64,000 nucleotides of DNA from Seiridium cupressi (taxonomy: Eukaryota; Ascomycota; Sordariomycetes; Amphisphaeriales; Sporocadaceae): positions 124,001 through 188,000 of the forward strand of contig JARVKI010000081.1 in the NCBI GenBank assembly GCA_036674765.1, in the 5' to 3' direction. Shown here piece by piece: positions 36,208-47,533 of the stretch (the stretch's first letter is position 1; each line of letters starts with the position of its first letter). Made by a program: the position numbers and the translations under genes. The notes under the pieces are model-generated. The model was given only the letters and a program-made list of their open reading frames with translations. It ran no database searches and was not told where the DNA came from.

Positions 36208-37320
36208 ATGTCCACCATGAAAGCACTCGTCACCATTGAGGGCCACAAGGCCGCCGTCAAGGAAGTGCCCATCCCTGTACCCGGTGAAGGCGAAATCCTC
36301 GTCAAGGTGCACTACGCCGCCCAGAACCCCACTGACTGGAAGGCCGTCGCTGCTGCGACCCCGGGCAAAGTCGTGGGGTGCGACTTTGCAGGAACAGTGT
36401 ACAATGCCAACGGCTCATCGTGGCGCGAGGGTCAGCGTGTCTCCGGCTTCGTCCAGGGCACGACCAATCGCGGTGCTTTTGCTGAATGCGTTGTCATTGA
36501 GGCATCGCTTGTGTACCCCGTCCCCGACAGCGTGAGCTACCAGGACGCAGCCGTGATCCCACTCGCGTTCGCCACGGCCGCACAAGCTCTATTCCAGCGT
36601 CTCAGTCTCCCAGAACCCAGCAAGCCGGCCAAATCTGCCTTCCCCGTACTCATCAACGGTGGCACCTCGTCAGTAGGCAAATACGCCGTCCAGCTTGCAA
36701 AGCGTGCCGGTCTTTACGTCATTGCCACTGCATCCAAGAAGAACCACGACCTTGTCACAGCCCTCGGTGCCGATGCTGTCATTGACTACAAGGATGCCGA
36801 CTGGCCGGAGCATGTTCGCAAACTGAGCCATGACAACTTGCAGCATGCATTCGACTGCATTTCGGAAAAGGAGACCACGGGACAAGTCATCAAGGCCTTC
36901 TCGCCCACCAAGGGTGGCCATGTGGTCTGCATTTTGCCTCGCAAGAGCAAGGAATACGGAGACGAGTTTAGCAAGGTTAAGATCGAGAGCACCATTGTTT
37001 ACACCGTCTTTGCGGTCCCATTGACCGGGGCCTATGGTATATTCGATAATGCCGGTGAGTCCACAACGCAAGATAAAGCTTTCTACGAGAATTATCTTAA
37101 TCGTCTTCCAGATAAGCCAACCCGGCAGGACAAGGCTTTCTGGGAGAAATATCTCAGTCAGCTGCCCGAGTTCTTGGAGAAGGGTACAATCAAACCCAAC
37201 CGTGTGAAGGAGCTTGGTGGCCTGGACTCCATATTGGAGGGCTTCAAGTATCAGGCGGAGGGTAAGCTTAGTGCTGAGAAGTTGGTATACAAGATTGCTC
37301 CAAGTCAGGCAGCTCTATGA
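36208..37320 (+). CDS. MDR-family zinc-less oxidoreductase / enoyl-reductase-like
   Basis: An uninterrupted frame of 370 codons. It has the medium-chain dehydrogenase/reductase fold: an N-terminal GroES-like domain (PGEGEILVKVHYAAQNPTDW, VVGCDFAGTV), then a Rossmann domain with INGGTSSVGKYAVQLAKRAG. The zinc-binding Cys/His set of classical alcohol dehydrogenases is absent. This matches fungal trans-acting enoyl reductase/ToxD-like proteins. Around residues 283-322 a 19-residue block is duplicated (QDKAFYENYLNRLP / QDKAFWEKYLSQLP). The first copy coincides with a 57-nt segment, 37055-37111, that begins GTGAGT and ends CCAG. If that segment is an intron, the protein has 351 residues and joins as FDNADKPTRQDKAFWEKY. 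The substrate is unknown. Confidence 0.85.
   Translation: MSTMKALVTIEGHKAAVKEVPIPVPGEGEILVKVHYAAQNPTDWKAVAAATPGKVVGCDFAGTVYNANGSSWREGQRVSGFVQGTTNRGAFAECVVIEASLVYPVPDSVSYQDAAVIPLAFATAAQALFQRLSLPEPSKPAKSAFPVLINGGTSSVGKYAVQLAKRAGLYVIATASKKNHDLVTALGADAVIDYKDADWPEHVRKLSHDNLQHAFDCISEKETTGQVIKAFSPTKGGHVVCILPRKSKEYGDEFSKVKIESTIVYTVFAVPLTGAYGIFDNAGESTTQDKAFYENYLNRLPDKPTRQDKAFWEKYLSQLPEFLEKGTIKPNRVKELGGLDSILEGFKYQAEGKLSAEKLVYKIAPSQAAL
37055..37168 (+). repeat. two divergent 57-bp tandem copies inside the MDR gene
   Basis: Copy 1 (37055-37111) and copy 2 (37112-37168) align without gaps at about two thirds identity by hand count. They encode QDKAFYENYLNRLP and QDKAFWEKYLSQLP. Copy 1 alone has GT...AG ends. 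Confidence 0.7.
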
Positions 37321-37520
37321 GGACATTACCAAAGGTGATCACATGTCCATCAATGACTTTGAGTCGGCGTAGTACCACAGCGCAAGGAATACTCATGAAT
37401 GGACGAACGAACGATTAAAAGTGCAATGAATTACATGCAGACACTGCGCTGAAATCTTTGCAGCTATATGTGGCATCATATGTGGCATTGGAAAAGATTC
37501 ATTGGAAAGGCCGAAAGCCC

Positions 37521-39151
37521 TCATGAGGTACTACTCGCAGCACATTTTATCTTGACTAGACTGGCATTCTCCCCGACCAGCCCGTCAAAATAGCCAAGTA
37601 GGGTTTCCACAGGCAACAAGTCCAGCAATCCGAGACTCGGGTTGCTTGACCTCAAGGGCTGCCCGCTGAAAAGCACCCGCACATAAAGACCACTTTCGCT
37701 TCCAGCCGCCGTGCTGCGAGCACCTCTTCTCCTAGTTATAGTAGTCGAGTTTCCGGTCTTTCCCCACACCTCGAAAACAACCTCGCTTCCCATACCCGGC
37801 CAGACCATCTGTTCGATCTGCAAGATACTGAGCAGTCGACTCACGCTACCATCGTGTGCAATGTTATGCCAGTAGGTCACCTCGCTCTCTCCATTCGCCA
37901 CTGCTCTCAGATGCGCAGCCAGCTCGGCGATCCACACACCGTACGTGCTGACACTAGCGGCGAGGGAATCCTTTGCGTCACGGTAGATCTGGCTATACTC
38001 CCACTGCCCTAGCCTGTATACAGCGTTTGTCTGCTCCTGAGTGATGCACTCTCCCGTCGTGGCGTTGCAAGGCAATGGCTTTCCGTGGCATTGTCTAGCG
38101 GAAAGATTATCATAATAATGATCGAACCAAGTATGGAAGCCCGAGTCCGAAGCAGGCACACCAGACACAGCATCCAGTGCCGCATACAGATCTACGGCCC
38201 TAGTGAGATGGTCGGCCCAGGCCGGATTTGAGGAAGATTTGATGCTATCGAATAAGTCGCTACCAGCCGTGCACGTGTATGTGGGCTCGAGAGAGTCGAT
38301 ACTGCTCGCTTGAACGAGTAGAGGAATATCTTGCGATGATGCTCCCCACATGCCTGCGAGCAGCATGCCAGCGACTTGCGAAGTGATCTGGTTGTTCGTC
38401 ACGCGGTACTTGATCTTGCCCCCCCAATCTTCCACCTTGTCTGGCAGGAAACCAAGAAGGTCGTGATACACTCCGTATAAATCAGCACCGTGAGTCCAAC
38501 TGTCATCGAGTCCATCGGCGGTGATTTGAGGGAATTGGCAGGAGCCGATCCATCCAGATGGTACGAACGGGTTTATGGATGAGTTGAATCCATCCCAGTA
38601 ACCATGTGCCGAAGCACCCTTGCCGCTGCCAGCAGGTAGGCGCTGACCGTAGTAATACAGTCCTTGATCATCGCAGTCCCAATGATAAGGTTCCACAGGG
38701 AATGCATTGTCCGCGTAGGGTGTGCGCTTGTGGTGCCGGTGGACCTAAACTGAGTTGGCAGCTCTTCACATGACGGGCAACTTCACGCCAGACTCACCAC
38801 TTCCACATATTTCAACGAGTATTCATCACTTGGTTTCACGTACTCCGTCTTCCGCGCATGTGGCATGTTGCACCAGTTGTACGTGCCATATTCTCCAGCT
38901 GGCGTCTCTGAAGTGTTGAAGATGAACCCATATACGCCATCACTATTAAAGGCTGCTGTGATGTTGTTGACGTCAGTGTTGGCCGGAGCGTACCAATCCA
39001 GGTCCACAGCAGCATGCGCTGCGGCTGGGAGCAGCGTAGCTAGGAAACCCAATGGGTGCGAAAACATGGTCGGCTGTATAACGAAGGCGAGGAGCCAGAT
39101 GAAGCAGAGAAGCATTGCCAGCTTATAAGCCCACTGATACATCGGAGCCAT
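37521..39151 (-). CDS. secreted or membrane-anchored histidine acid phosphatase-like protein
   Basis: Exons 39151-38798 and 38744-37521 around a 53-nt intron (GTGAGT...TTTAG) give about 525 residues. The splice rebuilds VEVVHRHHKRTPYADN, whose RHxxRTP core is the catalytic loop of the histidine phosphatase superfamily. The partner HD motif is seen near the C-terminus in WHNIAHDGSVSRLL. Family members remove phosphate from organic esters, including sugars and phytate. Two starts are possible: 39151 gives a longer hydrophobic N-terminus, while the ATG at 39067 gives a clean signal peptide (MFSHPLGFLATLLPAAAHA). Many cysteines and N-glycosylation sites fit an extracellular protein. The exact substrate cannot be told. 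Confidence 0.82.
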
Positions 39152-41387
39152 GCATGCTTACTCGCACGACGTGGAACCTATGTGAATCCCACGTGGGACT
39201 GTGAACCCGACCGGTGGTGGAGAAACGGTTTACTACTAATTTCAAGCAGAGAAAATGTGACGGAGTCTGACCTGGCGAACTCTTGGAAACAGTGCTTGGA
39301 TTCCACGGGGCTGGGGGCTGGGATAAGAGTACTCTGTCGGCATTCCATCGCGCAATCCTTGAGCCTACAAACGGCAATGACAGCGCTCATCACGTTGTCC
39401 GAGTAGCCTCGTTTAGTGGCTACTTTAGCGATCACCCCGCTCGGCATGGCCCGCCATGGGGTTGTTGCGGGCCCCACGTCTTGAACGCGACAACGACAAC
39501 GGAGATTCATCACGGTTACGAGACCAGTCAGACCATGTAAGCACCGTTACTCTCGTCGGACAATCTATTGTTCAAGCTCTCTGCACGCAACCAAGTTCAG
39601 ACGATGCTGATGTCCATTGCATTCCATCCATTTGTGAGACCACAGCCCAAGCTTCGCCACCAAACTTCCTATCTGCCATCCCAGCCCCGAGCATCAACTT
39701 CTTCAATGTACACAGTTGCCCAATTGATCATGATAATCACAAGCGACTCGTCGTGTATTGCTGTACCTAGGTGTATAACGGCTGTCAGTATAACACAACG
39801 ATGAAGCTGTGTCCCATTACAATCCATCGGTATGGCAAGTCCCGTATACGCTCCGACAGGCCTGTCGTGAGGCGCAATTCCGCTACAATGTAGACAAGCT
39901 GATTACCTAGGTACTATTACTCTTGAACTCCCAAGAAGGTTTTGCTTCTCCGAATAGGGGATGAGGAAATGGTTCCAATGTAACGGCTATATCCTACTTA
40001 GACACGGGGCACGTTGCATGACACCGCTCCGACGCAAATTTCAAGTCCACAACGACGAGATATTGTGTGTCTTTGGAGTATTTTCAGGTTCGCCTTGGCC
40101 CTTAATATTTAGCTCATATGGCTTTGCGTATGAGGACTTCCCGATGCCACTGGACTACCCGCCCAGTTACTCCAGGGACACGCCCTTGCGGGTCCCGAAG
40201 GAAAGTATCTGCCTAGACCTTTTCACCCTTCTGCACAGACTAGAGGAGCTCTCTTGCGCACGAAACTGGCGCTTAAGTTCTTGAAAGCTGTCACTGTTGG
40301 ACCGTTAGATGCCAGTCTGATAGCTCAAGCACCACTCAAGGCTACGCTTGCCCAGCCTCCGCTGTCAATTCAACAACACCGAAGTAAATGCTTGATTTTT
40401 GCCATTACGATAAATTCGAGGTGTCTTCTGATGGACTCAAGAAAACGGTGGGAACAATCCTGAATGTGGTATTTCGGGATTGTCAGAACGACATCTACCT
40501 TATGTACTGAGCGACCTGCCCCCTAGCTTCTTCAGACCTTATGGGGTGCGTCTATTGGCAAACGACCGGCTAATGTAGTCCATGGGAGGGGAAGTGATGA
40601 TCAACGAGAATACTAAATCAAGGAATCGGAAGGCCATTCTGGAGCCATAACTAGTGAGTTTTATAAACGATTTGCCATCTGAGATGCTGTTATCGTTGGC
40701 ACCCTCGCCAAAAGCCGCCGCCCGTCAACTCAAGTCTCGCTGATACCCCGGAACATTGGAGACTGGTATCAATTGCTTCGTGAATGCAATACGCAGTTAC
40801 ACCACGTCCGAGGTCCGGCGACTGGCATGAACGAGCGGGAGCAGCCGTGTTTCACTGCTGGAGCACGTGTCGGTCATGGTTACCATAAGCTCTGCCCGTC
40901 TCGCCGCAGGGCCGCACAACGTTCGCCTTGAGATATTGCATGAAAGGGATGACGTTCATTTTTGCATTGAACCAGATACTGGACTCTGTTCTGCATGTCT
41001 GTTGCTGCGAGCGAAACCCTCAAAAACCAACAACTGTACAGCCAGCACTTGTATGATATTCAGTGGACGGTCTGTGAAACGGCACTAGGCTAAACGAAAT
41101 AATTGGGAGTGGCTATTACAATTGGCATGCGCGACATCCACGTCCAAGAAAGCCATGCGAAAGAATGGAAGGCGCACAGCGTCACAATTTCTACTCCCGA
41201 TCCAATGCGGTCATACCTCTTCATGGAACACAAAACTCTGCGGTCAGAACTTCTCAGTAAATGTGGAGTTTTCGCTGCCCCAAACAAACTTCACATACCA
41301 CGAATCGACCTTTCCTCCCAGCACCACACCTGGCCACCCGCTTGGTCTGCTGTCAACCTCGAAGGAGTTCGCCTAGCATAAGGGACG
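39152..41387. other. 2.2-kb intergenic stretch, no recognised gene
   Basis: Several short open frames (for example plus 39961-40284 and 41103-41381) lack motifs or supported starts. The right end must include the promoter of the GH76 gene, and the left end that of the phosphatase. Confidence 0.4.
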
Positions 41388-42503
41388 ATGAAATCAATGC
41401 GCAGCCCTTCATGGCTGCTGAAGCTCCTGGTTTGCTCTTTGCTGGTGCGCACGAGTGAGGCCGCGGGTATTAACGATGCTGCGAGAGCACTGAACGGATT
41501 GATGACCAACTACGACTCGTCTTCCGGGCTCTGGGACTTGAGGGACAATCACGCGGGGTGGTGGCAAAGTGCGATTGCTCTCCAGGCCACTCTCGACTTC
41601 ATGGTTGCAACTGGAACGCGCGATTATATCCAACTCGCAAATTACACCATCGACACTCAGCGTGCTCCCCTCGAGGAGTGGCCCCAAGGTGGTGGCGATT
41701 TTCGCGCCGCCAGCACTGACGATACTGGTTGGTGGGCGCTTGCGCTTCTTTCCATGTACTCCATGACTGGTGAGAAGTGGCTCTTGGACATTGCCATCAC
41801 AGATGAAGCCTACATGTCGCAGTACTGGACTACCGAATGCAGTGGCGGCTTGATATGGCGGATTCGAGATCTTTCATACAAGGCGGCTATCAGCAACGAG
41901 TTATACATCGAATTGACAGCCACTCTTCACAATCTTATCCCGGGAGATGAAGCATATCTCGCCAAGAGCTTGCTTGCATGGGAATGGTTTCGAGACAGCA
42001 GTATGATCAACAATGCCTTCCTCATCAACGACGGTCTTATGGGCGGTCCAAATAGCACTTGCGTAAACAACAACGCTCCAACATGGACGTACAACCAAGG
42101 TGTTGTCCTAGGTGCTTTAGTCCAACTTCATACAGCAACAGGCGACGCCAACTTCATTAGCACTGCCCGGAAGATCGCGAACGCAGTGATCGCGAGTTCC
42201 TATCTCGCACCAGGAGGTATTTTGACCGAACCGTGCCTCGAATGCACGGATTCAGACCCACATACTTTCAAGGGAGTATTCATGCGGTACCTCACGAAGC
42301 TGAATGCGCAGCTTTCTGACCGGCCGTACACCCAATTCATATTCACCAATGCAGCGAGCATGTTTAGCAATGGCCGTTTGAGCAATGAGTACGACAATGG
42401 GGTTGACCTCTATGGTATGCGGTGGCAAGGACCCTTCGACACCACGTCGGTTGGAAGTCAGGAAAGTGCCGTAATGCTACTTACAGCAGCGCTCGGGACA
42501 TGA
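41388..42503 (+). CDS. secreted GH76 endo-alpha-1,6-mannanase-like enzyme
   Basis: An intronless frame of 371 residues with a signal peptide (MKSMRSPSWLLKLLVCSLLVRTSEA). The paired catalytic aspartates of GH76 are present in STDDTGWWALALL. Other family segments are NHAGWWQSAIALQATLDFM, GGLIWRI and TWTYNQGVVLGALVQLH. GH76 enzymes cut or transfer on alpha-1,6-mannan, such as the backbone of fungal mannoprotein. The Dfg5/Dcw1 branch instead links GPI proteins to wall glucan. The protein ends ...MLLTAALGT with no C-terminal hydrophobic GPI signal, so a freely secreted mannanase is more likely than a Dfg5-type transglycosylase. Confidence 0.9.
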   Translation: MKSMRSPSWLLKLLVCSLLVRTSEAAGINDAARALNGLMTNYDSSSGLWDLRDNHAGWWQSAIALQATLDFMVATGTRDYIQLANYTIDTQRAPLEEWPQGGGDFRAASTDDTGWWALALLSMYSMTGEKWLLDIAITDEAYMSQYWTTECSGGLIWRIRDLSYKAAISNELYIELTATLHNLIPGDEAYLAKSLLAWEWFRDSSMINNAFLINDGLMGGPNSTCVNNNAPTWTYNQGVVLGALVQLHTATGDANFISTARKIANAVIASSYLAPGGILTEPCLECTDSDPHTFKGVFMRYLTKLNAQLSDRPYTQFIFTNAASMFSNGRLSNEYDNGVDLYGMRWQGPFDTTSVGSQESAVMLLTAALGT

Positions 42504-43591
42504 AATCATTGAGTGGGCCATCGGTAATTCTGGGGAAGTTGCTTCCTATAGCTAGTGCGAACGGCTATGGCCATAAGTGAACAAGGCGGAATATGCGGGA
42601 CCATGGTAGACAATACTAAGCGATTGGCGTAGGTATTCCAAGACTTCGCCATTCGTGTTCATCTGTGCGTAATTTCCGCTTCATCGTGCCATGCACATCC
42701 TGTCTACCTTAGATAGGTGTCACCTATGCGACTCAAGCGGAAGAAGATTGGCCTGGAACGAGTAGAACCCATTCAGTGCTTTCTCTCTCCGACGGAACCC
42801 AGCTTTGCGCGACCTTCGTCAATGATGCCGTGCTTTGAGTGCTAGGTCGACTGCGAAGTTCCTAGCCAAGAGCCGCTTAGGCCACCCAACGCGGACGTTT
42901 CGCCAGTTCTTATTGGGACGGGTTTGCAGGGAGCTGCATCGGCCACGAGAATTATGTATGCCAAGGCTCACGGGGCTGTTTCATTGCACGTTGTGTGTGG
43001 TCTTGTTTAGTGAGGCAATTGCGGCTGCCATCCCAAATGACCTGTGCCTTGTCAAAAGGTACTGCAAGTTTCAAATCTGTGCTGTCGGCCGAACCCTTTC
43101 CTGTGATAGGGTCGGGATTGTGGGCGGCGATTGGGGTGTATCCGACAATCCCACGCGAATTATCCCTGTCCGCCATATGCTCACCCGCTTTGACCACATA
43201 TCAGATCCCGGACCTTACAGAAAGCCTCAAGAACAGCCAATCATGGACTCGACGCTCTGACCAAAGCTTATCTGCTGGTATGCATATCATCGCAAAGATG
43301 TTCCAATGAATACTACTTCCCCGCCACATGCCTCTTCCCTCGCTTATGTCTGGGAGGCACAGAATGGTGTCTAGGATCGACAGGACAATGCCGCAAACCT
43401 GCCTTGGTTTGAGCTTGGACTGCCTGAAAACATCATAACGCAGTATCATGATGATGCAGAGAGCCAAGTCTTGGGTCCCGTCTTTGATACTTATGCCCGC
43501 CTTTCGCTATCTAGGCTAGTAGCTCTTTGGTCGACGATGTCCTCCATCTCCTAGCCACAGGGTGATTCATCCACAACCTCCCTATACTACA
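42504..43591. other. intergenic, no recognised gene
   Basis: Plus frame 42835-43260 is open for 141 codons but has no domain or splice support. It is the mirror of an equally weak minus frame. Nothing else seen. Confidence 0.4.
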
Positions 43592-45041
43592 ATGGCCCTT
43601 GGCACAGGGCCTCCACCTGGTGCTCCACCAGGGCCTCCACCAAATGGCACGGTACCTGGTGTCCGGCCACCAGATTTCACGTACAACGAGACTGAGGCTC
43701 ATTTTGTGATCGTTTTCGGTGCCTTCTTGACCCTGATCGCTGTCGTGTCGGTGGTCGTTCGCCTCTATACTCGATATTATATCGCAAATCATGTAGGGCT
43801 TGATGACTACATGGCTGTAGGAGCCCTGGTACGTCTGGAATTGAGTCTAGCTTCACCTGTGATCAATTCCAACTGACACGTCTATCAGTTTGCTACGATT
43901 GCTGTCAACGTCATTCAGAGTGTGTATGCAGCCGTATATCTTCCCGAAGAAGGCGGCGGTACACATAACGACGTTATGGCAACAAAGGTAACGGCATCAC
44001 ATCCTTCAGCCCCTCATATCTGGGGACTCAACGACTGATTCTCGTACTAGCTTTTCTATGTCCAGAAGATCATATACACCATCGGGATAGCTTTCTACAA
44101 ACTGACCTTCTTGATACAATTCTGGCGCATCTTCAGGTACATCTACTACATGCGAATCCTCTACATCACTACCATAGTGCTGGTCGCGATGTGGAGCATT
44201 TCGCAGATTCTTGTTCACATCATGACGTGTCTGCCGTTGGAGGCGAACTGGGAGGCATACGATCTTAACCATCAGGGCAGCTCCAATGTTGTTTGTTTGC
44301 CGCAATGGATTCCGACATACTTCAATGCCGGTGGGACCGTCTTGACAGACCTCATCGTCTTACTTTTGCCGGTGCCCACGCTTTGGGGCTTAAAGCTGCG
44401 CCGGTCTCAGAAATGGGCCGCATTTGGTGTGTTTGGCATTGGTGGAATGTGAGTCTCTCTCTTCGACAGTCAATTGGCATGGAAACCATTCAGTCCGTGG
44501 CTGACCACCCACTCTCAGCGTCCCGATAATATCAGCTGGCCGCATTTGGGCTCTCGGCACCCCGCCACCAGGCGGATTTGTGGCGCAAAGTTGTTTCAAC
44601 ATCGCTGAGCTGGCCGCGGGTGTCATCACTGCTGGTCTCGCAACTATCCGTCTGCTCATCAGTCGGCACTTCCCTTCACGCTCCCTGGCCACCTTACCCT
44701 CTAGGGCCGCCAGATCGCGAAGCCAGGCCGGCAGTGGCGGTGGCGTTTCGCAGAAGCTGGGATTCAGGATCCCATCAACGTTCAACTCTCGTACCGATGA
44801 GACGCAGCTTAGCACGCGCACCAGTGAGGCTGAGCTGTTTGATAGGACCAACAGCTATGGTGGAATACCCGGTAGAGCACCTGGCCAATGGCAGCGTGGA
44901 AACTTTGGCAATAGCGCGACCGTCACGACGGGGCGATACGACAAGCCGATGCAGGAAGGTGGTGCCGAGTTCTTGAACGAGTTCGGTATCACCGTTGAGA
45001 TGAACTGGGAGGTTACAGAGACGGTCGCGGAAATCCGATAA
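43592..45041 (+). CDS. fungal rhodopsin-like / PTH11-type integral membrane protein
   Basis: Four exons (43592-43828, 43889-43987, 44051-44448, 44519-45041; introns 60-70 nt) give about 418 residues. After a proline/glycine-rich N-terminus (GPPPGAPPGPPPNG) come seven hydrophobic segments. The fungal rhodopsin-like (SAT4/PTH11) signatures are present: RLYTRYYIANHVGLDDYMAV, YKLTFLIQFWRIF and the CLPQWIPTYFNAGGTVLTDL block leading into LLLPVPTLWGLKLRRSQK. The last 120 residues are a Ser/Arg-rich cytoplasmic tail. Relatives include the pathogenicity receptor Pth11 but most are uncharacterised, and this copy lacks the cysteine-rich CFEM domain of Pth11. The receptor role is inferred from the fold. 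Confidence 0.85.
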
Positions 45042-45806
45042 CTTGAGAGGGAAATGTCATTTGAACCGATCAGTCATTACTGGAGTTGAGCATAATTCGA
45101 TGGAGTTTTGGTTTTTAGGAGGGAATAAGTGTCCATTTGGCCACGGATATACCGATTGGTAGGATTGGACCAAAGAAGGGAAGCTAGCCAGACCGTTAAT
45201 CTGGTCTACGATCGTGTTGACTCTGAATGCTTCTTGACGGTTGAAAATTCATGTCCCCCATCATTCTTTGATTTGGACTTTGCCACGCAATTTGCCTGGG
45301 AGGATGAAATCCGTCACGCTGGATCGACGACTCACTGTTGAGCAGGCCGGTAGATACGATCTACAATCAACACTCCACCTTTTCTTCCCGCCCTCGCTTA
45401 CGATACTCGCTTGCTTTTTCTTCGTTTTTGCGGCACTCCAAGCAGAGTGTGACGGAACATAGATCTGCTCGTTGTCTTCTTATCTAGACTCACCCCAAAA
45501 AACGAGTTTAGAAATATGATCTCTAGGTTCGCGGAATGGGATGTCTTCTTGGGTCTGTGGCGCTACACGCACCAGGGGTGAGCAACTAACCCACTGTTAA
45601 TGCTGACAAGACTCTGGGGATAACATCCGTAAGAAAGAACATCTCCCGTATGTAAATGCGGGGAACAGCGTTGTCATTCAACATAAGTGCATAACTACTG
45701 AATCAGTGGATTGCTCTGCGCAATTGCGATCTACAGCGATCAGTGACTTGTGACATTGTCTTAATCTGTTAACTATTTTTTAAGTTTCCGATTGATCGTT
45801 CTTCTC
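45042..45806. other. intergenic between convergent genes
   Basis: Contains the 3' ends of the rhodopsin-like gene (plus) and the MDR gene (minus). No further gene seen. Confidence 0.45.
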
Positions 45807-46850
45807 TTAGATGTGGATATGTGTCTTTGTCACGGGCTTCCCATCCCTATAGGCGTCGAGCACCTCATTGACGTTGTCAGGCGTGAGCCCATGCTTCACG
45901 ACATATCCGAGCGGCTTGATTTTTCCAGATACGAGATACTCTGGGAGGCGCTCCCAGAACGGGCCAGTCAGCTCCGAATTGTCTTGCGAGCTACCAAAAG
46001 TCTCCTTCACTTCGAAGCCAGCTTCCTTCCCGATGACCCTAGACTCATCAACGGGGCGCATTGGTATAAGCCGAGCCATTGCGCCCTTCTTATGACTAGA
46101 TAGGGCATTCAATGCGAGAAGCTGGCCCTCTGGAGGATTTATGGCATCATAGGCGTAGATAAGGTCGTCGCCTACTACATCCCTGATTTGGCCGAGTACG
46201 ACGTTGTACCCGCCGTGGCGGTCGAGGACATGAGTTGCTCCGAAGCCCTTGAGCTCTTCCTTGTTGCCGCCGACGACAACGATCTTGCCAATACCCGCAA
46301 GTTTGGCTAGCTGAACGCCAAATTTCCCACAGCTGGAGCCGCCGCCGACGACCAAGAGCGCCGCAGCGCCGTAGTCGAAATCTTCAGCTTCGGGCGCCCA
46401 CGGGGCGGGGATCTGCAGTACCTTGAAGAGGGCCACGATGGGCGCAATTATGTTGCACGGCAGCGTCGCGACCTCGTCATTGGTTATGGAGTCGGGGATC
46501 TTAGCGAAGGAACCAAAATCAGCTAGGCTATATTCCTGTAGACCGTGTTGGGTCCACTCGTAGTCCGTGATATCAGATTGGGTCGTAACGCGATCCCCAA
46601 TAGCAATACCAGTCACACCTGGGCCGAGTTTTGTGACCGTGCCGACCACATCATTGGCGGGAACAGCGGGCAGATGTTCGGCAATGATGAGCCCCGTGTC
46701 TCGGGCCTTTTGGTCATGGGGGTTGATGCCGGCTACAGCGATCTTTAGTTGAATCTGGTTGTCGCCGGGCTCCGGGATGGGCCAATCGGTGACACGGACT
46801 ATTGGTTTACCAATTTCTGTCACCAGTAAGGCTGTCTGTGTCTGCGCCAT
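45807..46850 (-). CDS. MDR-family oxidoreductase (ToxD / trans-enoyl-reductase-like)
   Basis: A single exon of 347 residues opens MAQTQTALLVTEIGKP. The N-terminal GroES-like domain (IQLKIAVAGINPHDQKARD, PANDVVGTV) is followed by a nucleotide-binding domain with LVVGGGSSCGKFGVQLAKLAG. No zinc ligands are seen. The layout is that of fungal zinc-less MDR proteins, including the trans-acting enoyl reductases of polyketide pathways and many enzymes of unknown substrate. It differs clearly in sequence from the MDR protein at 36.2 kb and has no internal duplication. A 14-bp repeat array lies 117-186 nt upstream of its ATG. Confidence 0.88.
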   Translation of the reverse strand: MAQTQTALLVTEIGKPIVRVTDWPIPEPGDNQIQLKIAVAGINPHDQKARDTGLIIAEHLPAVPANDVVGTVTKLGPGVTGIAIGDRVTTQSDITDYEWTQHGLQEYSLADFGSFAKIPDSITNDEVATLPCNIIAPIVALFKVLQIPAPWAPEAEDFDYGAAALLVVGGGSSCGKFGVQLAKLAGIGKIVVVGGNKEELKGFGATHVLDRHGGYNVVLGQIRDVVGDDLIYAYDAINPPEGQLLALNALSSHKKGAMARLIPMRPVDESRVIGKEAGFEVKETFGSSQDNSELTGPFWERLPEYLVSGKIKPLGYVVKHGLTPDNVNEVLDAYRDGKPVTKTHIHI

Positions 46851-46966
46851 GTTGGGGTTCGTTGTTAGAGCAGCTGTAATGACGATGAATACTGTACTAG
46901 TGGGAGTTGAAATCGATAGCCCACAGGTCTGGACAGGTGAGTGTCCCCCGTATTAATGTGATAACC

Positions 46967-47036
46967 GTGTAACGAATCCCGTGTAACGAATCCCGTATAA
47001 CGAATCCCGTCTGACTAATCCCGTATAACGAATGCC
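46967..47036. repeat. five tandem 14-bp repeats upstream of an MDR gene
   Basis: Units start at 46967, 46981, 46995, 47009 and 47023. The first two are identical (GTGTAACGAATCCC); the others carry one to four changes. Read on the gene's strand, each unit starts at or near CGG, so CGG triplets recur every 14 bp. Zn2Cys6 regulators often bind such triplets. This is a candidate regulatory array. Confidence 0.85.
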
Positions 47037-47533
47037 GTCGGAGCGTTGATCTCTCTGCGTCGGCGCAACCCAGACACCGAGCACAGGAGGTCATTGTGCT
47101 ACTCCCAGTACAGATTTCCCCAACGCCGCAGCTGTGATTATTAATGCGAGGCGGCTTCGCCAGCGGACGGTTCTCAAGATTATGAATTCTCCAGATGTGG
47201 ATCAGCACCGTTGAAATCAATACATTAGCATTACATATTAGGCAATTCAAAAGTTCGAAAGAAAATATCGTGGCTATATTTCAATCGGGAAATGTATGAG
47301 AAACGCTTCCGAATCGATCTGGTTTACTAACGAGGAGCTTGCCATAATTGAATTTTTACACGTAGTAAAACTGAAAGTGCTGGTCAATACATAAATGGTG
47401 GTATTAAATCGCGCTCCGAGAACTGATGTCAAACATCCATCCTCCCAAGATGCCGGCATCGCCATTGACATTACCCCCTTGCCACCGGAGGCTTCTATAG
47501 GACGCGCTTGGTTGTTCATCCGCATCTTTGTCG
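47037..47533. other. spacer between the repeat array and the CorA-like remnant
   Basis: No coding sequence or further copies of the 14-bp unit are seen. Confidence 0.4.

Noticed and set aside
41388..42503. Dfg5/Dcw1 GPI-anchored transglycosylase instead of free mannanase
   Set aside because: No C-terminal hydrophobic GPI signal follows the catalytic domain.
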